DNA from: Endozoicomonas arenosclerae
GTDB taxonomy: Bacteria; Pseudomonadota; Gammaproteobacteria; Pseudomonadales; Endozoicomonadaceae
Reading direction: 5' to 3'
NCBI RefSeq assembly: GCF_001562015.1
Contig: NZ_LASA01000121.1
Location: 1-64,000 of the forward strand
Length of the DNA stretch: 64,000 nt
Of the stretch, positions 7,829-17,943 are shown piece by piece. The notes under the pieces were generated by a model. It was given only the letters and a program-made list of their open reading frames with translations, was not told the DNA's origin and ran no database searches. A program made the position numbers and the translations under genes. The stretch's first letter is position 1, and every line of letters begins with the position of its first letter.

Positions 7829-10558
7829 TTAAACAATTTTACCATGGCACTGCTTGTATTTTTTACCTGAACCACATGGGCAAGGCTCATTACGACCTAC
7901 CTTACGGCTCTCACGAACAAAGGGTTCACTGACACCTTCTGGCAGCTCACCTTCTTCTTCCGACTCTTCAGCCAGGCCTTGAGCCTGATCATGCTGGAAT
8001 TGCATGCGGCGAACCAGCTCCTGACGACGCTGCTCTTCCATTTCTTCAGTTTTGTCGTCCTGCTGGACCTGAACATGGGAAAGAATACGAATAGTATCAG
8101 TTTTGATCTCTTCCAGCATGGACTGGAACAGCTCAAAGGCTTCACGCTTGTATTCCTGCTTGGGATTCTTCTGGGCATATCCCCTCAGATGAATACCCTG
8201 ACGCAGGTGGTCCATAGTGGCCAGATGCTCTTTCCACTTGTCATCCAGAACACGCATGAGAATATGCTTCTCGAAGTTTCTCAGAGGCTCTTCACCGGCC
8301 ATCTCTTCCTTCTGCTGGTAGCTGGTGACCACCTCATCCAGAATTTTCTGCCTCAGACCTTCTTCTTCAAGCTTGTCGTCTTCATCCAGCCATTTCTGGA
8401 TTGGCAGCTGAATAGCCAGCTCGGCACCCAGCTTTTGCTCCAGACCTTTAACGTCCCACTGCTCTTCAAGACTCTCAGGTGGGATATGCTGAGAAATAGT
8501 GTCGTTAACCACTTCATCCCGCATACTTTCAATGCTGGATTGTACATTCTCTGAATTCAGCAGCTCATCACGCTGTTTGTAGACCACCTTACGCTGGTCA
8601 TTCGCCACATCATCATACTCAAGCAGCTGCTTACGAATATCAAAGTTGCGACCTTCGACTTTTCGCTGAGCCTTTTCGATAGCATTGGTCACCATGCGGT
8701 GCTCAATAGCTTCACCTTTTTCCATGCCCAGAGCTTTCATGAAGTTCTTGACCCGGTCAGAGGCAAAGATACGCATCAAGCTGTCTTCCAGAGACAGGTA
8801 GAAGCGTGAAGAACCCGGGTCACCCTGACGACCAGCACGACCACGGAGCTGGTTATCAATACGACGGGACTCATGACGCTCAGTACCAATGATATGAAGA
8901 CCGCCTGCTTCCAGCACGCCTTTGTGTCGCTTCTGCCAGTCGGACTTGATCTGGTCTTCCTGCTCCTGGGTTGGATTATCCAGAGCAGCCAGTTCAGCCT
9001 CCCAACTACCACCGAGGATGATATCCGTACCACGACCCGCCATGTTGGTAGCAATGGTAATGGCTCCGGGACGACCGGCCTGGGCAATGATTTCCGCTTC
9101 CTTCTCGTGGAACTTGGCGTTCAGGACATTGTGCGGAATCTTTGCCTTGTTCAAGGCATTGGAAAGCAGTTCAGAAGAATCAATGGAAGCCGTACCCACC
9201 AGAACCGGACGCTCTTCCTTCACGGTTTCCTTGATATCCGCGATGATGGCGTCGTACTTCTCTCCGATGGTCAGATACACCAGATCGTTGCCATCTTTAC
9301 GAACCATAGGTTTATGGGTCGGAATAACAATAACGTCCAGACCGTAAATCTGGCGTAATTCGAAGGCTTCAGTATCCGCAGTACCTGTCATTCCTGACAG
9401 TTTTTCATAGAGACGGAAGTAGTTCTGGAAGGTAGTGGAAGCCAGCGTTTGGCTCTCAGCCTGAATGCTCAGGCCTTCTTTTGCTTCCAGAGCCTGATGT
9501 AAACCTTCAGACAGACGACGGCCCGGCATGGTTCGGCCTGTGTGCTCATCAACCAGCAGCACTTCACCTTCAGCAACGATGTACTCTACATTGCGTGTAA
9601 ACAGAACATGAGCTTTCAGCGCCGCATTCACATGGTGCAGCATATTAAGGTTATGGGCAGAGTAAAGGCTTTCACCTTCAGGCAGCAGACCCAGTTTCTG
9701 CAACTGTTCTTCAATAAACAGGTGACCTACTTCAGTCAACTCAACCTGACGGGTCTTTTCATCCACCAGATAATGACCGGTGGGTTCTTCACCTTCTTCC
9801 AGCTCACCTTCCTGCTTCTTGAGCTGAGGAGCCAGCCTGTTCATCTGTTTGTACAGTTCAGAAGAATCTTCAGCAGGACCCGAGATGATAAGCGGAGTAC
9901 GGGCTTCGTCAATCAGGATGGAGTCGACCTCATCGACCACTGAGAAGTGGAGTTCACGCTGGAACTTGTCTTCCTTACGGAAGGCCATGTTGTCACGCAG
10001 GTAGTCGAAACCGAATTCGTTGTTGGTACCGTAAGTAATGTCAGCCTGATAAGCCGCCTTCTTCTCTTCCGGAGACTGCTGAGGGACAACAACACCGACC
10101 GTCAGCCCCAGGAACTCATAAAGAGTGCTCATCCACTGGGCATCACGACTGGCCAGATAGTCGTTGACGGTAACAACATGGACACCCTTACCGGTAATTG
10201 CGTTCAGGTAGACAGGCAGAGTTGCCATCAACGTCTTACCTTCACCGGTCCTCATTTCCGCAATGCGACCTTCATGCAGAGTGATACCACCGATCAGCTG
10301 GACATCGAAATGCCTCATACCCATGCTGCGCTTACTGCCTTCACGCACTACGGCAAAGGCTTCTGGCAATAGAGCGTCAAGGCTTTCACCTTGCTCATAG
10401 CGATCCCTGAACGCCTGGGTTTTACCCCTGAGTTCTTCATCACTGAGACCAGACAGTTGGTCTTCCAGAGCATTGATCTGTTTGACCAGCTTGCCCATGC
10501 GTTTCAGCTGGCGATCATTCCGGCTGCCGATAATTTTTTTGACTAACGAAGCTAACAT
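7829..10558 (-). CDS. secA: Preprotein translocase ATPase SecA
   Basis: SecA is the motor that pushes unfolded preproteins through SecYEG. The 909-residue chain has the Walker A motif MRTGEGKTL, the DEVD-type Walker B region (VVDEVDSIL), the preprotein cross-linking domain, and the second RecA domain with [10 protein letters not shown] and [10 protein letters not shown]. The extreme C-terminus has the zinc-binding SEC-C motif ([14 protein letters not shown]) that contacts SecB. The length matches gammaproteobacterial SecA. The gene is preceded by a 432-base leader region and ends at a clear terminator. Confidence 0.98.
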   Translation of the reverse strand: MLASLVKKIIGSRNDRQLKRMGKLVKQINALEDQLSGLSDEELRGKTQAFRDRYEQGESLDALLPEAFAVVREGSKRSMGMRHFDVQLIGGITLHEGRIAEMRTGEGKTLMATLPVYLNAITGKGVHVVTVNDYLASRDAQWMSTLYEFLGLTVGVVVPQQSPEEKKAAYQADITYGTNNEFGFDYLRDNMAFRKEDKFQRELHFSVVDEVDSILIDEARTPLIISGPAEDSSELYKQMNRLAPQLKKQEGELEEGEEPTGHYLVDEKTRQVELTEVGHLFIEEQLQKLGLLPEGESLYSAHNLNMLHHVNAALKAHVLFTRNVEYIVAEGEVLLVDEHTGRTMPGRRLSEGLHQALEAKEGLSIQAESQTLASTTFQNYFRLYEKLSGMTGTADTEAFELRQIYGLDVIVIPTHKPMVRKDGNDLVYLTIGEKYDAIIADIKETVKEERPVLVGTASIDSSELLSNALNKAKIPHNVLNAKFHEKEAEIIAQAGRPGAITIATNMAGRGTDIILGGSWEAELAALDNPTQEQEDQIKSDWQKRHKGVLEAGGLHIIGTERHESRRIDNQLRGRAGRQGDPGSSRFYLSLEDSLMRIFASDRVKNFMKALGMEKGEAIEHRMVTNAIEKAQRKVEGRNFDIRKQLLEYDDVANDQRKVVYKQRDELLNSENVQSSIESMRDEVVNDTISQHIPPESLEEQWDVKGLEQKLGAELAIQLPIQKWLDEDDKLEEEGLRQKILDEVVTSYQQKEEMAGEEPLRNFEKHILMRVLDDKWKEHLATMDHLRQGIHLRGYAQKNPKQEYKREAFELFQSMLEEIKTDTIRILSHVQVQQDDKTEEMEEQRRQELVRRMQFQHDQAQGLAEESEEEGELPEGVSEPFVRESRKVGRNEPCPCGSGKKYKQCHGKIV

Positions 10559-10807
10559 AGATTGGTTACAGTCTCACTCTGATTCCGGGGCTGCCTTTCT
10601 TGTCGACAATCCCGAGTGGGGCAGACAAGCTAAATTACAGCCGAATATTCTATGACAATCACACAAAAGTCTCATCCATATTAGCTATAAATCTGGCCCT
10701 TATTGCTTCACAAGCCATAAACATAAAGCTCAAGATGGCGTTTTATTGACTGACGTCAACGGTCGACGCTAACGGCAAGACCGACAAATCGCAGATATTC
10801 TGGCGAC

Positions 10808-10888
10808 TCATAAGCATTTATACCTGCCAGCAAAAGATATGAGGACAAGAGGGAGGAGTTTCAAGGGTAAACAGGCGTTTTTTTTCAT
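10808..10888 (-). CDS. Possible 26-residue leader peptide upstream of secA
   Basis: The 432-base stretch 10559-10990 between the M23 peptidase gene and secA holds no normal-sized gene. It contains a short ORF beginning ATG at 10888 (MKKNACLPLK, then LLPLVLISFA) that stops at 10808. The shape is a basic start followed by a hydrophobic core, as in a signal peptide. A secretion-monitoring leader (SecM in E. coli) sits in this place in enterobacteria. However, this ORF is far shorter, shows no arrest motif that I recognise and has no convincing Shine-Dalgarno sequence. It may be chance. The rest of the gap must carry the secA promoter. Confidence 0.25.
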   Translation of the reverse strand: MKKNACLPLKLLPLVLISFAGRYKCL

Positions 10889-10990
10889 CGTCAGTTCAGA
10901 CGATCAGTTTTCCTGCTTAGTTTAACAAAAGATGGACTACCGACAATGGTTCAGGGTGGGCTTTGCAACAAGCTTACTTAAAGAAAACAC

Positions 10991-11926
10991 TTACTTGCTG
11001 GCCCGATAGATATAGCGCTGCGGATCCACATGTTTGCCATTACGAATCACCTCAAAATGGACATGAGGGCCGGTTGAGCGACCAGAACTTCCCATTTCTG
11101 CAATGGTCTGACCACGAGTCACAATATCCCCAACTTTCACTTTACTGGCTTGAGCGTGGGCATAACGGGTGACATAACCATTACCATGGTTAATTTCAAC
11201 CAGCAGACCATAACCAAAGCGATCTCCAGACCAGGTGACAACGCCAGCCGCAACAGCGACAATGTCCGAACCTCTTTTACCAGCCATATCAATACCGGCG
11301 TGCCAGGCTCTTTTACCCGTAAAAGGATCGGTTCTCTGACCAAAGCGCGAAGAAAGCCAACCCTTCTTAACAGGAAGACCCGCAACAAAGGCATCATCAC
11401 TGATCGCCCTGTTGGCCACCAGACTGATGAGAATATCAAACTGTTGTTCACGACTGTCTATCTGATCGGAGAGTTGATCAATGGCATCAATCAGGGAAGG
11501 TTTTGCATAGAGAGATTCGCTGCCCGGCAGCTCTTCAGGCCCACCAATGGCAGGAACTTCATCAAAGGAGAACTCACCGTCATCCAGCTTGGCTGAAACC
11601 GTTAAGCGTTCACCCAGCGCATCCAGGCGAGTTATACGACCTTGCAACTCGGCCAGACGAATAGTCAGGGCATCAATCTGACGCTCAGCGGCCAAACGAA
11701 CATTCTCAACTTCTTTCTTCTGACCACTCAGTGTTTCCTGCCACTGCTGCAAGCCCTCTTCGGTCAGCACCACACCCGACTCAGAATTCAAAAAGAGATA
11801 GGTAACCCCTCCGCCCAGCATCATACAGAGCGAAACAGCGGAGATAGCAGCCAGCATCAACCGGCGACCTGTGACCCTGAACGATTGCGTTCGAGAGTGA
11901 TCTTGCTTTACAACAATGACTTTCAT
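10991..11926 (-). CDS. Membrane-anchored M23 family metallopeptidase
   Basis: This 311-residue protein has a basic N-terminus and one membrane segment (about residues 23-46). A coiled coil of roughly residues 55-110 (QWQETLSGQKKEVENVRLAA and following) comes next. The C-terminal M23/LytM domain has the zinc motifs HAGIDMAG and HVHFE plus GYVTRYAHA, so the catalytic residues appear intact. The family cleaves peptidoglycan cross-bridges, and its position between lpxC and secA is the same as in Pseudomonas. It is probably a periplasmic endopeptidase acting in growth or division; the exact substrate is not known from sequence. Confidence 0.9.
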   Translation of the reverse strand: MKVIVVKQDHSRTQSFRVTGRRLMLAAISAVSLCMMLGGGVTYLFLNSESGVVLTEEGLQQWQETLSGQKKEVENVRLAAERQIDALTIRLAELQGRITRLDALGERLTVSAKLDDGEFSFDEVPAIGGPEELPGSESLYAKPSLIDAIDQLSDQIDSREQQFDILISLVANRAISDDAFVAGLPVKKGWLSSRFGQRTDPFTGKRAWHAGIDMAGKRGSDIVAVAAGVVTWSGDRFGYGLLVEINHGNGYVTRYAHAQASKVKVGDIVTRGQTIAEMGSSGRSTGPHVHFEVIRNGKHVDPQRYIYRASK

Positions 11927-12176
11927 TTAAGGAAGCCCTGTACTCCCAATGGTTTTATAGTCTCCGACCTGTCAAATCCCTACCCAGATCCGGAACATTC
12001 AATTGTCGACTCAAACCAACAACCTGTATTGACTTTATTATTATGGAATTCGCTGACTATCACCTGGGCTTCAATGCAAAAGACGATAGAGCGTCATATC
12101 CATAACCTGTCCTGAGGAAGGACAGCACTTTTCAGATATGGAGAATTGACATATTTAAGCAAACTACAGGACCCCG

Positions 12177-12257
12177 ATGAAAAAAGTCACTTTGCTGTCG
12201 CTCTCCAATTTCCTTATTCTTATCTACTCATCAGCACCAAAATGCCACAATTCCTGA
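12177..12257 (+). CDS. Possible 26-residue membrane or secreted peptide
   Basis: The 524-base gap 11927-12450 between the M23 gene and lpxC has no normal-sized gene. On the plus strand an ATG at 12177 opens a 26-codon ORF (MKKVTLLSLS, then NFLILIYSSA and PKCHNS). Two lysines precede a hydrophobic core, and an AGGA element lies 5-6 bases ahead of the ATG. Without homologues it cannot be told from chance. The gene for the helicase loader DciA (DUF721), which some gammaproteobacteria carry near lpxC and secA, is not seen here. Confidence 0.25.
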   Translation: MKKVTLLSLSNFLILIYSSAPKCHNS

Positions 12258-12393
12258 CTTTGTAGCCATTTCCATAAGTTGAGATGAGCTGCACTTCTCA
12301 CTCATGGCCGCCGAAATGCTTTTATTCTGTCATGGAAACTTAGTCCCATTCAGCTAACCCGAAGCCATGATTTTTAACACTGTCCAGAATTCC

Positions 12394-12421
12394 AAAAAAG
12401 GTCGCAGTTGCGACCTTTTTT
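12394..12421. terminator. Bidirectional Rho-independent terminator after lpxC
   Basis: A run of A, the arms GGTCGCA and TGCGACC, and a run of T form a near-perfect symmetric hairpin. It lies 30 bases past the lpxC stop and should end the long dcw transcript on the minus strand. It would also work in the other direction. Confidence 0.85.
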
Positions 12422-12450
12422 GAAAGACGATCAGCGCATCCTCATATCGA

Positions 12451-13365
12451 TCAGGCGCTAACCGCAACCGGCTTGAGGTAGGAAATCGGTGCTACTTCAG
12501 CATTCTCGAAGGTCACCACTTCCCAGGCACTTTCATTCTCAAGCAGAGAACGAACCAGTTTGTTATTCAGCTCATGGCCTGATTTGTAGCCAACAAACTG
12601 GCCAATCAGACTGTTACCCAGAAGATACAGGTCACCGATAGCATCCAGAATCTTGTGCTTAACCAGCTCATCGTGATAACGCAGACCGTCTTCATTCAGA
12701 ATGCGGTAGTCATCAACCACCACCACGTTGTCTACGCTGCCACCCAGAGCCAGATTCTGTGAACGCAGATACTCAACGTCACGCATGAATCCGAAAGTAC
12801 GGGCACGGCTCACTTCCTTCACGAAGGAAGTGCTGGAAAAATCAATTTCAGAGGTCTGTGAACGACCTTTGAATACCGGGTGATCAAAATAGATGGTAAA
12901 GCTGACCTTGAAGCCGTCATAAGGCTTGAAAGTGGCCGTCTTTTCACCGTCAGTGACAGTGACTTCTTTCTTGATGCGAATAAATTTCTTGGCAGCCTCC
13001 TGCTCCTGGATACCAGCAGACTGGATCAGGAAAACAAAAGGACCTGCACTACCGTCCATAATTGGCACTTCATGGGCGCTGACTTCAACATAGGCATTAT
13101 CGATGCCCAGGCCTGCCATCGCCGAAAGCAGGTGCTCAACGGTATCAACCCGAGTGCCGTCTTTCTGCAAAGAGGTACACAGGGTAGTTTGTCCGACATA
13201 TTCTGCTCGCGCAGGGATTTCCACCACCGGATCGAGATCCGTACGGCAGAAAATGATGCCAGTATCGACGGGAGCCGGCTTCAGGGTCAGATAGACCTTC
13301 TCGCCGGAATGTAACCCCACTCCCGTAGCTCGAATAATATTTTTCAGGGTACGCTGTCTGATCAT
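12451..13365 (-). CDS. lpxC: UDP-3-O-acyl-N-acetylglucosamine deacetylase LpxC
   Basis: LpxC is the zinc deacetylase that commits UDP-GlcNAc to lipid A synthesis. The 304-residue protein begins MIRQRTLKN, the usual family start. An in-frame upstream codon at 13389 is therefore not used. It contains TVEHLLSA with the zinc ligand His78, [13 protein letters not shown], and the C-terminal [15 protein letters not shown] segment with the other zinc ligands. It is the last gene of the dcw cluster. In enterobacteria LpxC is degraded by FtsH through a C-terminal signal; the tail here ends KPVAVSA, so that control is uncertain. Confidence 0.97.
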   Translation of the reverse strand: MIRQRTLKNIIRATGVGLHSGEKVYLTLKPAPVDTGIIFCRTDLDPVVEIPARAEYVGQTTLCTSLQKDGTRVDTVEHLLSAMAGLGIDNAYVEVSAHEVPIMDGSAGPFVFLIQSAGIQEQEAAKKFIRIKKEVTVTDGEKTATFKPYDGFKVSFTIYFDHPVFKGRSQTSEIDFSSTSFVKEVSRARTFGFMRDVEYLRSQNLALGGSVDNVVVVDDYRILNEDGLRYHDELVKHKILDAIGDLYLLGNSLIGQFVGYKSGHELNNKLVRSLLENESAWEVVTFENAEVAPISYLKPVAVSA

Positions 13366-13458
13366 GATAACGCTATTCCGCGACCTCAAAGGCCCCTGTT
13401 ATTTGAATGCAACGACCTATTGTAACAAAAGTTACATATGACACAACCGGTCATTCAT

Positions 13459-14652
13459 TCAATCTGCCTGGCGACGCAAAAACGCCGGTATATCCAGGTA
13501 ATCTACATTGTCAGTTGATGGTGCCTGCCTGCGGGGCTTTTCAACTTCCTCAACCTCAGGCTGTTCAGCAGCTTTATTGCGAACATGAGGAGGAATATCG
13601 AGCTCCTTGAGATTCAGGGTACCGTCAGGACGTGTCGCTTTGGACTTGGTCCCATCAACCACCTTAAGTGCCTGCTCCTGCTTTTCGCCGCCTTCTCCAA
13701 GGCCGGTTGCAACAACAGTTACTCTCAATTCATCGGTCATTTCAGGATCAATAACCGTGCCAACTACTGTGGTGGCATTATCTGAAGCAAATTCACGTAC
13801 AGTATCACCTACTTCGTGGAATTCGCCCACAGAAAGATCAAGACCAGCAGTAATATTGACCAGTACGCCACGAGCCCCCTGAAGATTAACGTCTTCCAGG
13901 AGAGGACTGCGAATCGCACGTTCTGCTGCTTCAATCGCTCTGTTACTGCCTGTAGCAGAGCCAGTACCCATCATAGCCATGCCCATTTCGGACATAACTG
14001 TACGCACGTCAGCAAAGTCTACGTTAATCAGACCGTCACGAGTAATCAATTCTGAAATACCCTGAACAGCACCAAGCAATACATCATTGGCTGCACCAAA
14101 TGCATTCAGCAGACTGACATCACGCCCCAAAACGGGCAACAGGTTTTCGTTTGGAATGCAGATCAGGGAGTCTACGCTCTCTTTCAGCTGATTCAAACCC
14201 TCTTCAGCCACTGACATTCTGCGACGACCTTCAAATGAGAAAGGTTTAGTCACAACAGCAACGGTAAGAGCGCCCATTTCTCTGGCGATTTCAGCCACTA
14301 CCGGAGCGGCCCCCGTTCCTGTTCCACCACCCATACCGGCAGTGATGAAAACCATATCAGAGCCGGTCAGCACTTCCGCGATCCGGTCTCTGTCTTCCAT
14401 TGCCGCCTCTCGACCCACTTCAGGGTTCGCTCCAGCGCCCAAACCACGAGTGATATTGGCACCCAGCTGCAAATGAGTGTGAGCTTGAAGGTGCTGTTTT
14501 TTCAGTGCCTGCGAATCTGTATTGGCACAGACAAACTCAACACCCTCAAGCTGACTGTTTAGCATGTGGCATACGGCGTTACCGCCACCACCACCGACGC
14601 CTACGACTTTTATCACCGCTTCCTGCGGTACATTATCCACCAGTTCAAACAT
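13459..14652 (-). CDS. ftsZ: Cell division GTPase FtsZ
   Basis: FtsZ is the tubulin-like GTPase that forms the Z-ring. The 397-residue protein has the nucleotide-binding GVGGGGGNAV segment and the tubulin signature GGGTGTG at residues 108-114, then the T7 loop region NVDFADVRTVM. A variable linker follows. The C-terminal peptide NVDYLDIPAFLRRQ binds FtsA and ZipA. It follows ftsA and precedes lpxC, as is standard in gammaproteobacteria. Confidence 0.98.
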   Translation of the reverse strand: MFELVDNVPQEAVIKVVGVGGGGGNAVCHMLNSQLEGVEFVCANTDSQALKKQHLQAHTHLQLGANITRGLGAGANPEVGREAAMEDRDRIAEVLTGSDMVFITAGMGGGTGTGAAPVVAEIAREMGALTVAVVTKPFSFEGRRRMSVAEEGLNQLKESVDSLICIPNENLLPVLGRDVSLLNAFGAANDVLLGAVQGISELITRDGLINVDFADVRTVMSEMGMAMMGTGSATGSNRAIEAAERAIRSPLLEDVNLQGARGVLVNITAGLDLSVGEFHEVGDTVREFASDNATTVVGTVIDPEMTDELRVTVVATGLGEGGEKQEQALKVVDGTKSKATRPDGTLNLKELDIPPHVRNKAAEQPEVEEVEKPRRQAPSTDNVDYLDIPAFLRRQAD

Positions 14653-14850
14653 GGCCCTCTCCTTTCTATCACCGTAAACAGGATATTTTCTGAATAATCA
14701 TTGCCACAACACTTCGCTTACTTTCCCTTAAAACACCCTGCAAAATGCATAATCTCACTTCACTTGCAGGGCATTCCTCTTTCGCCGAAGACAATGCTGA
14801 TCACTGTCTTTTGTAAGCGAAAACTTCTGTTGATGGCATCAGCCCCTCAA

Positions 14851-16089
14851 TCAGAAGTTACCTTGAAACCATTTTTTCAGCCGATTGAGCAGGCTTTCTT
14901 CCTGCCTGTTGTATCCGGAAGATTCTCTGCGCCCTTCCTGCTGAGCCTTCAGCCCATAATGCAACAGCCCAACCCCTGTCGCATAGATGGGATTGCATAC
15001 GACATCTGTCAAGCCCTGTATAGCCTGAGGCACACCCAACCTCACTGGCATATGAAAAATCTCTTCCGCCAGATCAACTGCACCTTCCATTTTCGAGGTG
15101 CCACCTGTCAGCACAATACCGGCAGGAATCAGATCTTCAAAGCCACTGCGACGCAGTTCTGCCTGAATCAGGGTAAACAGCTCATCGTACCGGGGCTCTA
15201 CCACTTCTGCCAGTGCTTGTCTGGACAACTCCCGGGCAGGTCTGTCACCGACACTGGGAACCTTGATCATATCTTCAGCACCCGCCAGCTGAGTCAAAGC
15301 ACAGGCGTATTTAATCTTAAGCTCTTCTGCGTGCTGCGTCGGGGTCCTCAGCGCCATAGCGATGTCATTAGTCACCTGATCACCCGCTATTGGGATAACG
15401 GCGGTATGTCGTATGGCCCCTTCAGTGAAGATGGCGATATCAGTGGTTCCCCCACCAATATCCACCATACATACACCCAGCTCTTTTTCATCTTCTGAAA
15501 GGACGGAATAGCTGGAAGCCAGCTGCTCCAGAATTATGTCATCTACTTCCAGACCACATCGCTTGATACAGTTCTCAATATTTTGTGCTGCATTCACGGC
15601 ACAGGTCACGAGATGCACCTTGGCTTCCAGTCTCACCCCAGACATTCCCAGTGGCTCTTTCACACCTTCCTGAGTGTCAATTACATATTCCTGGGGCAGG
15701 ATATGAAGAATCCTTTGATCAGCAGGAATCGCTACAGCCTGAGCAGCATCAATCACTCGATCAATATCCGCACCAGTGACTTCCCTCTCCCTGATCGCCA
15801 CGATACCGTGAGAGTTCAGACTGCGAATATGATTGCCGGCTATACCGGCATAGACGGAGTGGATCTGACAACCGGCCATCAACTCAGCTTCTTCTACCGC
15901 TCTTTTGATCGCATGGACAGTAGAGTCAATATTGACCACCACCCCACGCTTGAGACCTCGCGAGGTATGCGAGCCGATCCCGATCACTTCCAGCTGGCCA
16001 TCCGCGGTGATTTCACCTACGATCGCCACGACCTTGGAAGTACCAATGTCGAGTCCGACGATTAAATTTCCGTTATCTGCCGTTGTCAT
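14851..16089 (-). CDS. ftsA: Cell division protein FtsA
   Basis: FtsA is the actin-like ATPase that tethers FtsZ to the membrane and recruits later division proteins. The 412-residue chain has the actin-fold phosphate loops GLDIGTSKV and VDIGGGTTDIAIF and the SHDS-type 1C domain between them. The C-terminal amphipathic helix (LLNRLKKWFQGNF) acts as the membrane anchor. It sits 198 bases ahead of ftsZ, a gap likely to contain ftsZ promoter sequence. Confidence 0.97.
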   Translation of the reverse strand: MTTADNGNLIVGLDIGTSKVVAIVGEITADGQLEVIGIGSHTSRGLKRGVVVNIDSTVHAIKRAVEEAELMAGCQIHSVYAGIAGNHIRSLNSHGIVAIREREVTGADIDRVIDAAQAVAIPADQRILHILPQEYVIDTQEGVKEPLGMSGVRLEAKVHLVTCAVNAAQNIENCIKRCGLEVDDIILEQLASSYSVLSEDEKELGVCMVDIGGGTTDIAIFTEGAIRHTAVIPIAGDQVTNDIAMALRTPTQHAEELKIKYACALTQLAGAEDMIKVPSVGDRPARELSRQALAEVVEPRYDELFTLIQAELRRSGFEDLIPAGIVLTGGTSKMEGAVDLAEEIFHMPVRLGVPQAIQGLTDVVCNPIYATGVGLLHYGLKAQQEGRRESSGYNRQEESLLNRLKKWFQGNF

Positions 16090-16181
16090 GGCATCTATCT
16101 TCCCAAACCACTCAAACTGTAATAGTCAGTGCGCCGAACCCATTACTCCAGTAGTACCAGTGAAACCCAAAACTCAGGTAT

Positions 16182-16961
16182 TCACGGTTGTTTCCAGGCC
16201 ACTGAAGCCCCATTCAAATAACGCAAGTCAACGCGCCTTACATCCGGCCAGCTCTCATCAAGTCTTGAATGATACAACCTGATGAATCGCTGCAACCTTT
16301 CCATTCTGCGATCACGCCCCAAATTGACTCCGACATGATCCACTTTCAACCACCAGGAATCGGTACTGCTCAGTTTCAATTCTCTGACTGCAACACCCAG
16401 TGGCCTGATCACCTGACTGAAAGCCAGGTATTGCTGCATTACATCCTGTGAACGATCTTCCGGCCCGGCCAGTTTCGGCAACTTGTTAAATGCCTCCATC
16501 GACCCCGGCAAAAACACCTCGCCGTCCACATCAATCAAACCATCTTCCTGCCAGCGGGCTATGGGCTTGCGCTCTTCAAGACGAACCACCAGAGTATCTG
16601 GCCACTCCCTTCGCAAGCTCGCTTCCCTGACCCAGGGCATACTCAAAACCGCTTCCCGCATCTCTTCAAGATCGAGATAAAAGAACCGGTTGACCAGCCA
16701 GGGAGCCAGCTGTTTCTCTACCTCACCACGTTCCAGATAATTGAACGTTGAGCGCACTTCCACTCGTGCTATCGGCTGATTAACCCACTTCATCAATACA
16801 GGCCAGGAGTAAAGCAGCCCTCCTGCCAGAATCACAACCAGTGAGAGACTCAACAGGCTTTTCCAGGGAAAAGATCGAGCTTTTGCTCCACCTTTCTCCC
16901 GACTCGCTCCCCGACTTCGCCTGCCCGATTCTTCAGTGGGCTTCTGATTCTTCTTGAACAA
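16182..16961 (-). CDS. ftsQ: Cell division protein FtsQ
   Basis: FtsQ is a bitopic membrane protein that links early and late division proteins through FtsL and FtsB. The 259-residue protein has a basic cytoplasmic N-terminus (about 30 residues) and one membrane helix (LLSLSLVVILAGGLLYSW). The periplasmic POTRA domain (about 60-130) includes VRSTFNYLERGEVE, and the beta domain contains MPWVREASLRREWPDTLVV. Its start overlaps the end of ddl by 29 bases, implying translational coupling. Confidence 0.93.
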   Translation of the reverse strand: MFKKNQKPTEESGRRSRGASREKGGAKARSFPWKSLLSLSLVVILAGGLLYSWPVLMKWVNQPIARVEVRSTFNYLERGEVEKQLAPWLVNRFFYLDLEEMREAVLSMPWVREASLRREWPDTLVVRLEERKPIARWQEDGLIDVDGEVFLPGSMEAFNKLPKLAGPEDRSQDVMQQYLAFSQVIRPLGVAVRELKLSSTDSWWLKVDHVGVNLGRDRRMERLQRFIRLYHSRLDESWPDVRRVDLRYLNGASVAWKQP

Positions 16962-17943
16962 GCTCTTTACTTCCCTTTAGCGCAGCCCCTTTCTGGCGTG
17001 CCGGAGAAAGGGAAGATTTCAGAATTTCCAGAACCAGTGCTTCAAAATCCAGCCCAACCGCCTTAGCCGCCATAGGCACAAGGCTGGTTTCAGTCATGCC
17101 GGGTACAGTATTAGCCTCCAGCAACCAGAAACGTCCCCTTTCGTCCTGCATGAAATCTACACGACCCCAACCTGAGCAGCCCAGTGTTTCAAAAGCTGTC
17201 AGGGCCAGAGCCTGTAATTCCTGCTCCTTGCTCTGGGAAAGCCCACAAGGCAGGTGGTACTGCGTATTCCCGGTCACATATTTTGCGTCGTAGTCATAGA
17301 ACGATTCAGCTGACTCAATTCTTATAGCCGGAAGCGGCTGCCCGTTGAGAATCGCAACGGTAAACTCAGGCCCTTCCACAAACTTCTCGACCAGAACTGA
17401 GCCACCATATTCAGAAGCCTGTTCCCATGCAGGGAACAAATCCTGCTCACGATCGACACGTGTTACTCCGACACTGGAACCTTCCAGACTGGGCTTTACG
17501 AAAGCAGGCAGAATTTCCGCACAGCATTCGAGGCTTGCTTCATGTTCAATCAGCATAAAGTCGGGAGTTGGCAGACCTACAGCCTGCCAAAGCAACTTGC
17601 TTCTGTACTTATCCATTGCCAGAGCTGAAGACATAATGTCACTGCCGGCATAGGGAATATCCATTTGGTCCAGCAAGCCCTGAACGGTACCATCTTCACC
17701 ACGAGGCCCATGCAAAGCGATCAGAACACGATCAGGTTTTTGTTCCGCCAGTTGACTCACGAGACCTTCAACCGGGTCAATCAGACAGCAATCCACACCA
17801 CTTCGTTGCAGTGCTTCAAAAACCCGACTGCCTGAAGCCAAACTGACTTCTCTCTCGGCTGAGCAACCGCCCAGCAATACAGCCACTTTGCCGAATGCTT
17901 TTGGATTCACGGCCTCAAGGCCTTGCTCCTGGCTATACATCAT
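16933..17943 (-). CDS. ddl: D-alanine--D-alanine ligase
   Basis: Ddl joins two D-alanines for the peptidoglycan stem peptide. The 336-residue ATP-grasp enzyme shows GGCSAEREVSLASG, ALHGPRGEDGTVQG, the central VKPSLEGSSVGV loop and the C-terminal EANTVPGMTETSLVP. The dcw position makes it the DdlB-type copy. The ATG at 17943 shares its A with the TGA of murC (TGATG), so translation is probably coupled. A second ATG follows at once (17940). Confidence 0.96.
   Translation of the reverse strand: MMYSQEQGLEAVNPKAFGKVAVLLGGCSAEREVSLASGSRVFEALQRSGVDCCLIDPVEGLVSQLAEQKPDRVLIALHGPRGEDGTVQGLLDQMDIPYAGSDIMSSALAMDKYRSKLLWQAVGLPTPDFMLIEHEASLECCAEILPAFVKPSLEGSSVGVTRVDREQDLFPAWEQASEYGGSVLVEKFVEGPEFTVAILNGQPLPAIRIESAESFYDYDAKYVTGNTQYHLPCGLSQSKEQELQALALTAFETLGCSGWGRVDFMQDERGRFWLLEANTVPGMTETSLVPMAAKAVGLDFEALVLEILKSSLSPARQKGAALKGSKELVQEESEAH

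Noticed and set aside
8873-9358. Long open frames antisense to secA (also 7979-8554 and 9947-10372)
   Set aside because: They lie wholly inside the well-conserved secA gene and show no recognisable domain.
12265-12330. Third copy of the CTCATGGCTG-tailed hairpin repeat
   Set aside because: Only a short CTCATGGCCG similarity exists and no matching hairpin arms are present.
14701-15498. 265-codon frame antisense to ftsA
   Set aside because: It overlaps the conserved ftsA gene, has low-complexity translation and no family match.
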